From contig CAMLFV010000065.1 of assembly GCA_946479395.1 (NCBI GenBank), positions 1-13,465 of the forward strand: 13,465 bases of DNA, written 5' to 3'. The notes beneath the pieces are model-generated. The model saw nothing but the letters and a program-made list of their open reading frames with translations. It searched no databases and was not told the origin of the DNA. Position numbers and translations under genes: made by a program. Below are positions 7,448 through 13,465 of the stretch, piece by piece (within the stretch, counting starts at the first letter, position 1; every line of letters begins with the position of its first letter). The DNA is from an uncultured Flavobacterium sp. (GTDB lineage Bacteria > Bacteroidota > Bacteroidia > Flavobacteriales > Flavobacteriaceae).

Positions 7448-8896
7448 TTATCCTACCGATCCTTCTAACGAAATTTCTAATAGTTTTTTAGCTTCCACAG
7501 CAAATTCCATTGGTAGTTTGTCTAAAACCTCGCGTGAAAATCCGTTTACGATTAAGGCAATTGCCGTTTCGGTTGGAATTCCTCTTTGGTTACAGTAGAA
7601 AATCTGATCTTCACCAATTTTACTTGTGGTAGCTTCGTGTTCTAACTTGGCTGTTGAATTTTTCGATTCGATATACGGAAAAGTATGCGCACCACATTCG
7701 TTACCCATTAACAAAGAATCACATTGCGAAAAGTTACGGGCATTTTCTGCACGTGAACCAATCTGCACCAATCCACGGTAAGAATTCTGTGATTTACCTG
7801 CCGAAATTCCTTTTGAAATAATAGTCGACTTGGTATTTTTTCCTAAATGGATCATTTTTGTTCCGGTATCTGCCTGCTGATAATTGTTGGTTACGGCAAT
7901 TGAATAAAACTCTCCCACCGAATTATCGCCTTTTAATATACAAGACGGATATTTCCATGTAACAGCCGATCCTGTTTCAACCTGTGTCCAAGAAACCTTC
8001 GCATTTTTCTCTGCCAAAGCACGTTTTGTTACAAAGTTGAATACACCACCTTTACCTTCTTTATCGCCCGGGAACCAGTTTTGTACTGTTGAATATTTAA
8101 TCTCAGCATCGTTCATTGCAATCAACTCTACAACTGCTGCGTGTAATTGGTTTTCATCGCGACTTGGAGCGGTACATCCTTCTAAATAAGAAACATACGA
8201 TCCTTCATCGGCAATTAACAGCGTACGTTCAAACTGACCTGTACCTGCCTGATTGATACGGAAATAAGTTGATAATTCCATTGGGCAGCGAACGCCTTTT
8301 GGTATGTAACAGAAAGATCCGTCTGAAAAAACAGCCGAATTTAATGCCGCATAATAATTATCGGTTTTTGGAACAACAGAACCAATGTATTTTTTTACTA
8401 ATTCCGGGTGCTCTTTAATAGCTTCGGAAATCGAACAGAAAATAATTCCTTTTTCGTTCAAGGTTTCTTTAAAAGTTGTAGCAACCGAAACAGAATCAAC
8501 CACAATATCCATTGCAATGTTGTTCATACGTTTTTGCTCTTCTATAGAAATTCCCAACTTTTTGTACATTGCCAAAAGTTCGGGATCTACATCGTCTAAC
8601 GTTTTGTTTGGATCTACATCTTTTGGTGCCGAATAATATGAAATTGCCTGAAAATCTGGTTTTTCATAAGTTACATTTGCCCAATTAGGCTCGGTCATTT
8701 TTTGCCAAATTCTATAAGCATCTAAACGCCATTCAGTCATCCATTCGGGCTCGTTCTTCTTTTGAGAAATCGCTCGAACTATATCTTCATTCAGACCCAC
8801 AGGAAACGTTTCAGATTCTAATTCAGTATAAAATCCGTATTCGTATTCCTTTGTTTCTAATTCTTTTTTTAATTCTTCTTCTGTGTACTTACTCAT
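7448..8896 (-). CDS. sufB: Fe-S cluster scaffold subunit SufB
   Basis: The core scaffold on which SUF builds nascent Fe-S clusters, receiving sulfur from SufS-SufE. The 482-residue protein is the usual size. It carries the conserved core [37 protein letters not shown], and the C-terminal [21 protein letters not shown] with [23 protein letters not shown]392 in SQCDS appears equivalent to E. coli C405, the proposed cluster and persulfide site, by my alignment from memory. The tail [22 protein letters not shown] is typical. The N-terminal SufB-specific region ([18 protein letters not shown]) separates it from SufD. The four-helix-bundle gene lies immediately upstream, with a 50-base repeat-rich gap. 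Confidence 0.97.
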   Translation of the reverse strand: MSKYTEEELKKELETKEYEYGFYTELESETFPVGLNEDIVRAISQKKNEPEWMTEWRLDAYRIWQKMTEPNWANVTYEKPDFQAISYYSAPKDVDPNKTLDDVDPELLAMYKKLGISIEEQKRMNNIAMDIVVDSVSVATTFKETLNEKGIIFCSISEAIKEHPELVKKYIGSVVPKTDNYYAALNSAVFSDGSFCYIPKGVRCPMELSTYFRINQAGTGQFERTLLIADEGSYVSYLEGCTAPSRDENQLHAAVVELIAMNDAEIKYSTVQNWFPGDKEGKGGVFNFVTKRALAEKNAKVSWTQVETGSAVTWKYPSCILKGDNSVGEFYSIAVTNNYQQADTGTKMIHLGKNTKSTIISKGISAGKSQNSYRGLVQIGSRAENARNFSQCDSLLMGNECGAHTFPYIESKNSTAKLEHEATTSKIGEDQIFYCNQRGIPTETAIALIVNGFSREVLDKLPMEFAVEAKKLLEISLEGSVG

Positions 8897-8907
8897 ACTT
8901 TCTATTT

Positions 8908-8934
8908 AAAAAATCTAAAAAATCTAAAAAAATC
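8908..8934. repeat. 9-base tandem repeat between sufB and the four-helix gene
   Basis: Three consecutive units: AAAAAATCT (8908-8916), AAAAAATCT (8917-8925) and AAAAAAATC (8926-8934). The 13 bases AATCTAAAAAATC at 8912-8924 occur inverted, without mismatch, at 9438-9450 on the other side of the four-helix-bundle gene. Confidence 0.8.
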
Positions 8935-8946
8935 AAAAATATGCCG

Positions 8947-9336
8947 TTACGACTTTTTATTTTGCATTTCCAAATTTTTTAAATATTTAATATAATTTCC
9001 TAATTGTTTTGAAATTTCTAAAACATCATTTCTGTGATTATAGAAATTTTCTTCATTGATATAATCTAGTAATTGTAAAAAATTAAACATATTTCTACAT
9101 TCGCCGGCAGAACCTTTAGAAAAATACAAAAATCTAATTAATTCTTTTTTTGTTTCTCTTTCAAATCCTTCCGCAATATTATTTGATATAGATAATGCTG
9201 CTCTTTGTAATTGATCTTTTAAACCATAATCTTTAGCTATGTGTTCATTAGTTAATGTTAGTTTATAAATTTTAACACCAAATTGCAACGCTTTTTGATA
9301 AACCTCCATTTCTTCAAATGAACTATATTTTGCCAT
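8947..9336 (-). CDS. Four-helix bundle protein (23S rRNA intervening-sequence family)
   Basis: A 129-residue, fully helical, charged protein with no signal peptide. The opening FEEMEVYQKALQFGVKIYKL, the central DYGLKDQLQRAALSISNNIAEGFER and the LIRFLYFSKGSAGECRNMFNFLQLL segment are hallmarks of the four-helix bundle family first seen as ORFs in 23S rRNA intervening sequences, related to the Avd accessory proteins of diversity-generating retroelements. The biochemical function is unknown; nucleic-acid binding is often suggested. It sits between the A-type carrier gene and sufB, on the same strand, and is therefore probably cotranscribed. The gene looks more AT-rich than its SUF neighbours, and both flanking spacers contain the AATCTAAAAAATC word in opposite orientation. 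No rRNA, reverse transcriptase or template repeat is nearby. This looks like an inserted passenger rather than a SUF component. Confidence 0.88.
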   Translation of the reverse strand: MAKYSSFEEMEVYQKALQFGVKIYKLTLTNEHIAKDYGLKDQLQRAALSISNNIAEGFERETKKELIRFLYFSKGSAGECRNMFNFLQLLDYINEENFYNHRNDVLEISKQLGNYIKYLKNLEMQNKKS

Positions 9337-9437
9337 GTTTTATAATTTAAATGATCTAAACAATTTAAAACATAAAAATAATGAAATTGATTTTGGTTAT
9401 TTAGATGTTTTTCTTTTTTTGGTTATTCCTTTCTTTG

Positions 9438-9450
9438 GATTTTTTAGATT
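9438..9450. repeat. Right copy of the inverted repeat flanking the four-helix gene
   Basis: GATTTTTTAGATT is the exact reverse complement of 8912-8924. With one more mismatch on each side it extends to about 18 of 20 bases. The sequence is low-complexity, so chance or spacer-word reuse is possible. The remainder of the 116-base spacer (9337-9452) is AT-rich with nothing else recognisable. Confidence 0.6.
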
Positions 9451-9452
9451 AT

Positions 9453-9782
9453 TTACAATGAAAAACTCTCTCCGCAACCGCATGTTCTGGCTGCATTAGG
9501 GTTGTTAAAAACAAATCCTTTACCGTTTAAACCGCCTGAAAATTCTAAAGTTGTACCTACTAAATACAGAAAACTTTTTTTATCTACCGCGATTTTCACA
9601 CCGTTATCTTCAAAAATTTTATCGTTTTCTAAAGCATTTTCATCAAACTTTAGTTCATATTCTAATCCTGAGCAACCACCACTTTTCACTCCAACACGAA
9701 TAAAGGCAGTTTCTGGGTTTAAACCGTCATCTTCCATCAACATTTTAGCTCTTCTTGCAGCCGATTCTGATACTTTTATCAT
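9453..9782 (-). CDS. A-type Fe-S carrier (IscA/SufA/ErpA family)
   Basis: A 109-residue cytoplasmic A-type carrier that accepts nascent clusters (or iron) and passes them to target proteins. The three ligand cysteines are present at the expected spacing: C37 in KSGGCSGLEYEL, and C101 and C103 in TCGCGESFSL at the C-terminus. FIRVGVKSGGCSGL and NPNAARTCGCG are family signatures. It is the first gene of the first SUF unit, downstream of a well-formed -7 element and a palindrome. It could be named sufA by context or erpA/iscA by family. The sequence does not settle which, so I leave the symbol empty. There is no sign of damage. Confidence 0.93.
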   Translation of the reverse strand: MIKVSESAARRAKMLMEDDGLNPETAFIRVGVKSGGCSGLEYELKFDENALENDKIFEDNGVKIAVDKKSFLYLVGTTLEFSGGLNGKGFVFNNPNAARTCGCGESFSL

Positions 9783-9811
9783 GATTTTCGGGTTTTTAAT
9801 TTTACTAACTG

Positions 9812-9819
9812 CAAAGATA
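9812..9819 (-). promoter_or_regulatory. -7 promoter element of the first SUF unit
   Basis: Minus-strand TATCTTTG is a perfect TAnnTTTG match and identical to the element before sufS. It lies 29 bases from the carrier-gene ATG (9782). No clear -33 TTTG is found at the usual distance; that region is occupied by a palindrome (9827-9846). Confidence 0.6.
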
Positions 9820-9826
9820 GTTACAA

Positions 9827-9846
9827 AATATGATTTTTATCATATT
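9827..9846. promoter_or_regulatory. Palindrome, candidate operator of the first SUF promoter
   Basis: AATATGAT-TTTT-ATCATATT is a perfect 8-bp inverted repeat with a 4-base spacer. It starts 7 bases upstream of the -7 element and covers the expected -33 region. The core TGAT-N4-ATCA has the architecture of FNR/CRP-family boxes. The position suggests repression. It is AT-rich, so chance is not excluded, and no regulator gene is present in the window. Confidence 0.4.
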
Positions 9847-9890
9847 AATAACAATATTATAACTTATAGTTCTATAAATTGAATTTATAC

Positions 9891-9921
9891 TAAAAAGCCA
9901 CTCCGCAAAAACAGAGTGGCT
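9891..9921 (-). terminator. Intrinsic terminator of the TonB receptor gene
   Basis: The inverted repeat AGCCACTC (9896-9903) / GAGTGGCT (9914-9921) with a 10-base loop is followed on the minus strand by a T-run at 9891-9895. It lies about 29 bases after the receptor stop codon. Confidence 0.9.
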
Positions 9922-9949
9922 AAAAATAAAATATTTAAAAGCAGATAGA

Positions 9950-12601
9950 TTAGAATGTAAATTTAACCGAAGCATTCCATGTGCGACCAAAACCAAAATA
10001 AACCTGGTTGGTTGTGTTTATGCCTTTATAGGCTGTTTCACCTTCGGCACCAGTTAACATATTTGCAGTATTTGATTGTGTGATATATTCGGTATCGAAC
10101 AAGTTGTTTACGTTAACACGGAAGCTTAAACGGTTTTTATCTGTTAGGTTTAGCGCATAAGACACACCTGCATCAACCAAACCAAAAGAAGGTAATTCTA
10201 GATTTTCTTTTCGTTGCACGTTTGCATACAGATTTTGGTAGTAACGGTAGTCTGCATCGATAGATAAGTTTGGCAAAATTTTGTATTTAGCCCCCAAACC
10301 AAATGATGTTTGTGCGGCGTTACCTACCTTACCACCATCGATATCGTTTGTAGATGTTTCTAAAATTTCGCGGTCTTCGGTTCTAACTTCGGTTACAGTG
10401 CTACCTTTGTATATCCAGTCACCAATAGATGCAAAACCTTTTACTTCTAAATTATACAATGGTTTTGCCTGTATATCCAACTCGATACCTTGGTGGTCTT
10501 GTTTAACACCACGGTTTACGGTAAATAATTGCTGCCCCTCAAGTTGTGGATATTTTGGATCATTAGCACTTACGGTTTTAACCTCACTTTCTACTCGGTT
10601 TGCCCAAGTAGTTTTGTAAGCATTTACGTTAACAGAAACAAATTCTGAAACAAACTTATATCCTAACTCTAAACCAACAATATCTTCGTTTTTAGTATAT
10701 GGATTTACCGTATTACCAAAACTTAAATAAATATTATCATGGTAAGGTTGGCGTGAATAGACACCTGCATTACCAAAAAAGGTATGTTTATTGTCGATAT
10801 TATAAGAAGCACCTCCTTTTACGTTGTAACCAACGTTGTTAACTTTTTCTGATTTTTCTTCTTGCGGAGTGTACTGGTAATAATCCCAACGAACATGACT
10901 TTGGTTTGATACAGCGCCTTGGAAGAATGCCGAAAAACGATCGTTTGCATATTCTAACTGCGTGAATAATCCGCCGTAATTAATGGTTTCAGAATAATCA
11001 TATCCATATTTATCTTCAGGATTTTTTGCAAAACCAGACAATACTTTCCAAGGATTTGTAGAAAATGTTTCTGTTAAGCGCGCTTTTGGGTCTCTTAATC
11101 TTGATCCTGTTGCATCAACATGAAAAGATCCTCCCATTAAATCGGTTAACTGACGGAAGTGATCTCCCTGATAAGATCGTAAATCAAGACCTAAATTGAA
11201 GGTTAAATTGTCTGTGAATTTATGTCCGAAATTAGAAACTACTCCGTACCATGCATGATTGTTCACCGATGCGCGAATTGCATATTTTGATTCTCCTGTT
11301 AAAGCATTTTCATCATATTTTGATTGAATATCTCTTAATCCGCTCCCGTCTTGTAAAACTGGTGAAGATCCAATTGGCCCTGTTCCACCACCTCGTCCGA
11401 ATGATGCATAAACCACCGTTGATAGGTTAGACAGTTCGTTAATTTTCCAATCCCAGTTTAAATTTAAAACCGGTTTATGGTAGTAGTTTCTTCTTTCGTT
11501 AAACGCTTTTCCGTTAACATATCCCCAGTTGTTGTTGAATTTTAGTCCAAAAACATCATAACCTGGTGTTTTTATAATTTTGTTATCTTTTTCATCATAA
11601 ACTGTAGCAATAGGTTTTGCATAATTCTGGTCGTGCCATTGTGGTGCACCCGTAATTAAAAAGTTGAAATTATGCTTTTCGTTTGCCTTGTATCCTAACG
11701 AAACAAAATAGTTTTGTCCTTGCCCGGCTGTCATATCGTTATAACCATCACCTTGCCAATGCGAGAACATAGCGGTTACACCAAAACCATTTTCCTGTAA
11801 ACCTGTACTGTATCCTGCGGTAGATTTAAAATAATTGTCGTTACCCAAGCCGGCTTTTAAAAATCCGCCTTCTCTCATTTCGGTTGCTTTGGTAATAAAG
11901 TTGATTGTTCCACCAACCGATGAAATTGCCAGTTTAGAAGATCCTAAACCACGCTGAATTTGAATAGCATTGGCAATATCGCCCATTCCAGACCAGTTAG
12001 ACCAATACATGTTACCGTCTTCCATTCCGTTGATTGGCTGACCGTTTAAAAGGAAGGCTGTATTTGATTGATCGAAACCACGAGTGTACATTTGCGTATC
12101 ACCAAATCCGCTTGATTCACTTGTTACATAAACCGATGGCGTGTTTACCATTACACCAGTAATATCGCGAGAACCAATTTTTTCTTCGATTTCCGGTCTT
12201 TTTATGGTTGATACCGCAATTGGTGTTCTACGCCCTTCGGCAACATCAATAACTCCGCGAGCCATTACAACTATTTCGCTTAACGATTCTGAACTTTCGT
12301 TTAAATAGATCGTTCCCAGATTTAATTCGGTAGCTGTATCAAAGTTGAAATTGATTGTTTTTGATACATAGCCCATTGAAGAAACTTCGATTTCACCTTG
12401 AGTTAAGTTGGTAGTTATGGTAAAAGATCCATCTTGATTGGTTACAAAACCATCTGAAGTTCCTTTTACATATACTTCAACTCCAGACAAAGCCGTGTTA
12501 CTTGCTGTATTATAAACAACACCCGATAATTTGTTTTGCGCATAGGAAGCCGTACTTGCAAATAATGCAAACAATGCCACTGTGCTTAGACGATTTTTCA
12601 T
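9950..12601 (-). CDS. TonB-dependent outer-membrane receptor
   Basis: An energy-coupled outer-membrane importer of 883 residues. In order: a signal peptide (MKNRLSTVALFALFASTASYAQ, about 1-22); a carboxypeptidase-regulatory-like domain (about 25-100: GVVYNTASNTALSGVEVYVKG, DGSFTI); a possible TonB-box stretch (SESLSEIVVMARG, 104-116); the plug domain (about 125-240: RDITGVMVNTPSVYV, MYTRGFDQSNTAFLLNG, SVGGTINFITKAT); then a long beta-barrel rich in Tyr, Asn and Gly. The barrel ends in the aromatic-terminated strand RTWNASVKFTF. No SusD partner gene adjoins it, so a SusC-type glycan system is unlikely from what is visible. The substrate cannot be assigned; iron chelates or peptides are possibilities. 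It has its own terminator, and a weak promoter-like pair upstream (TAGTTTAG at 12625-12632, TTTG at 12648-12651, 15-base spacer). It appears intact. Confidence 0.93.
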   Translation of the reverse strand: MKNRLSTVALFALFASTASYAQNKLSGVVYNTASNTALSGVEVYVKGTSDGFVTNQDGSFTITTNLTQGEIEVSSMGYVSKTINFNFDTATELNLGTIYLNESSESLSEIVVMARGVIDVAEGRRTPIAVSTIKRPEIEEKIGSRDITGVMVNTPSVYVTSESSGFGDTQMYTRGFDQSNTAFLLNGQPINGMEDGNMYWSNWSGMGDIANAIQIQRGLGSSKLAISSVGGTINFITKATEMREGGFLKAGLGNDNYFKSTAGYSTGLQENGFGVTAMFSHWQGDGYNDMTAGQGQNYFVSLGYKANEKHNFNFLITGAPQWHDQNYAKPIATVYDEKDNKIIKTPGYDVFGLKFNNNWGYVNGKAFNERRNYYHKPVLNLNWDWKINELSNLSTVVYASFGRGGGTGPIGSSPVLQDGSGLRDIQSKYDENALTGESKYAIRASVNNHAWYGVVSNFGHKFTDNLTFNLGLDLRSYQGDHFRQLTDLMGGSFHVDATGSRLRDPKARLTETFSTNPWKVLSGFAKNPEDKYGYDYSETINYGGLFTQLEYANDRFSAFFQGAVSNQSHVRWDYYQYTPQEEKSEKVNNVGYNVKGGASYNIDNKHTFFGNAGVYSRQPYHDNIYLSFGNTVNPYTKNEDIVGLELGYKFVSEFVSVNVNAYKTTWANRVESEVKTVSANDPKYPQLEGQQLFTVNRGVKQDHQGIELDIQAKPLYNLEVKGFASIGDWIYKGSTVTEVRTEDREILETSTNDIDGGKVGNAAQTSFGLGAKYKILPNLSIDADYRYYQNLYANVQRKENLELPSFGLVDAGVSYALNLTDKNRLSFRVNVNNLFDTEYITQSNTANMLTGAEGETAYKGINTTNQVYFGFGRTWNASVKFTF

Positions 12602-12759
12602 TGTAATGTAGTTAAATTTTTCGGCTAAACTACTGTATCGATCTAAACAAAAAAAAGGTTCAGCGGTTAGTTAAAACTTAAATGATTATTTGGTAACACT
12701 ATTTAAAAAACCAGCCAATTTGGTTAATAATTCAATAATATAAAACCTGTGAAAAGCAA

Positions 12760-12788
12760 AAAACGCAGCGAATAAATTGCTGCGTTTT
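12760..12788 (-). terminator. Intrinsic terminator of the M1 peptidase gene
   Basis: A 10-bp perfect inverted repeat, AAAACGCAGC (12760-12769) / GCTGCGTTTT (12779-12788), with a 9-base loop. On the minus strand the stem runs into a T-tract. It begins two bases after the peptidase stop codon. The rest of the 12602-12759 spacer holds no further recognisable structure beyond the weak promoter noted for the receptor. Confidence 0.88.
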
Positions 12789-12790
12789 GT

Positions 12791-13465
12791 TTACATTTCT
12801 TTTGAATTATTTGCCTGATCTACATCTGCCATTAATTGCGATGGATCAATTACTACTGCCTTTATTTTTTTTCCTTTTGTGTCGAATTTAAAATCGAATG
12901 TTGGATACGCCCAATCCCACCCTTTTAAAACGGTACGCTTTATTTGTGGATACGGATTGTCTTTTGACCAGCGCATCAACGTATTCGGAATGTAGAAGCT
13001 TTCGGTTGAATCATCGCTGTAAACCACCACCAGATCAATAGGCATTGGCATTCTGCCGATTCGTTCTAAAGTGATGTTTGCTTCGTTGCCTTTAACCTCA
13101 ACATTTTTAATACCGTAGTCTATGGTGTTTACAGTTTGTGTCCAATCAACCAAATACCAATCCAACACAGCGCCCGAAACACGTTCTGCAGTTCGTTTAA
13201 AATCGTTTGGAGTTGGATGTGAGAATTTATAATCGTTGTAAAAACGCTGTAATGTTTTAAACGTATTGTCCCAGCCAATTACATACGCCAATTGTGTAAT
13301 GAAAACAGCGCCTTTTGTATAAGCCGAAATTCCGTAGTTCATATTATCATCAAAACGATCGGCGTGCGTAGAAAGTGGTTGTTCGCCACCCATTTTTACC
13401 ATGTAGTTGTAATTGTTGTACATACTTTGAAACGGATTTTGATCTTCCTGATTCTTTTTATCCAT
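12791..13465 (-). CDS. M1-family metallopeptidase, C-terminal part
   Basis: The right edge cuts this gene. The ATG exactly at 13465 encodes MDKKNQEDQNPF, but it is most likely an internal methionine, because the visible 224 residues align with only the C-terminal portion of M1 aminopeptidase-like proteins. GISAYTKGAVFITQLAYVIGWDNTF (about 45-69) carries the conserved Tyr of the YxKG motif (Y49), which stabilises the transition state in M1 enzymes. LQRFYNDYKFSHPTPNDFKRTAERVSG and LDWYLVDWTQTV follow, then a beta-rich C-terminal domain ending in VVIDPSQLMADVDQANNSKEM. The zinc site HEXXH...E would lie upstream outside the window, so activity cannot be checked. A signal peptide, if any, is also outside. 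It is terminated separately from the TonB receptor. Confidence 0.85.
   Translation of the reverse strand: MDKKNQEDQNPFQSMYNNYNYMVKMGGEQPLSTHADRFDDNMNYGISAYTKGAVFITQLAYVIGWDNTFKTLQRFYNDYKFSHPTPNDFKRTAERVSGAVLDWYLVDWTQTVNTIDYGIKNVEVKGNEANITLERIGRMPMPIDLVVVYSDDSTESFYIPNTLMRWSKDNPYPQIKRTVLKGWDWAYPTFDFKFDTKGKKIKAVVIDPSQLMADVDQANNSKEM

Noticed and set aside
8947..9336. Diversity-generating retroelement accessory (avd) gene
   Set aside because: The protein family is related, but no reverse transcriptase, template repeat or variable repeat is present in the window.
9502..9882. Plus-strand 126-codon frame across the A-type carrier gene
   Set aside because: It is the antisense shadow of the carrier gene extended into its promoter; no family features are present.
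9950..12601. SusC-type polysaccharide utilisation receptor
   Set aside because: No SusD-like lipoprotein or glycoside hydrolase gene adjoins it; the plug sequence supports only a general TonB-dependent receptor call.

Overview
The window comes from a low-GC member of the Bacteroidota, most likely a Flavobacteriaceae (Flavobacterium-like); the genus cannot be fixed from the sequence. The grounds are: genes lacking clear Shine-Dalgarno sequences, TAnnTTTG-type -7 promoter elements, a type IX secretion (T9SS)-type surface protein, DUF2480 and DUF3078 genes linked to a SUF cluster, and a TonB receptor with an N-terminal carboxypeptidase-regulatory-like domain. No rRNA, tRNA, CRISPR array or insertion sequence was seen.

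Layout. All genes except one are on the minus strand, so transcription runs from right to left. At the right edge is the C-terminal part of an M1-family metallopeptidase (12791-13465), closed by a hairpin terminator. Next is a TonB-dependent outer-membrane receptor (9950-12601) with its own terminator. Then comes the SUF iron-sulfur assembly locus in two transcription units. Unit 1 is an A-type carrier gene (9453-9782), a four-helix-bundle gene (8947-9336), sufB, sufC and sufD, ending at a bidirectional terminator (5165-5198). Unit 2 is sufS, sufE, a SufT/MIP18-like gene, a DUF2480 gene and a DUF3078 gene. Between the units, on the plus strand, sits an SMR transporter of the SugE/Gdx type. The left edge (1-1236) holds the N-terminal 412 codons of a large secreted T9SS-type protein, open to the end of the window.

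How the genes work together. SufS takes sulfur from cysteine and SufE relays it to the SufB-SufC-SufD scaffold, where clusters are built. The A-type carrier and the SufT-like protein are expected to help deliver or mature clusters. DUF2480 (three Cys-Ser pairs) and DUF3078 (predicted outer-membrane barrel) are uncharacterised passengers of unit 2. The cluster looks like a standard flavobacterial SUF locus with two additions: a four-helix-bundle gene between the carrier gene and sufB, and the SugE/Gdx gene between sufD and sufS.

The region is mostly housekeeping. The observations most worth a second look are an 8-4-8 palindrome of FNR-box architecture over the presumed -33 region of the first SUF promoter, the AT-rich four-helix-bundle gene flanked by inverted repeats, the short word repeats filling spacers of the first SUF unit, and the cysteine pattern of DUF2480. 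I did not find a convincing new system.
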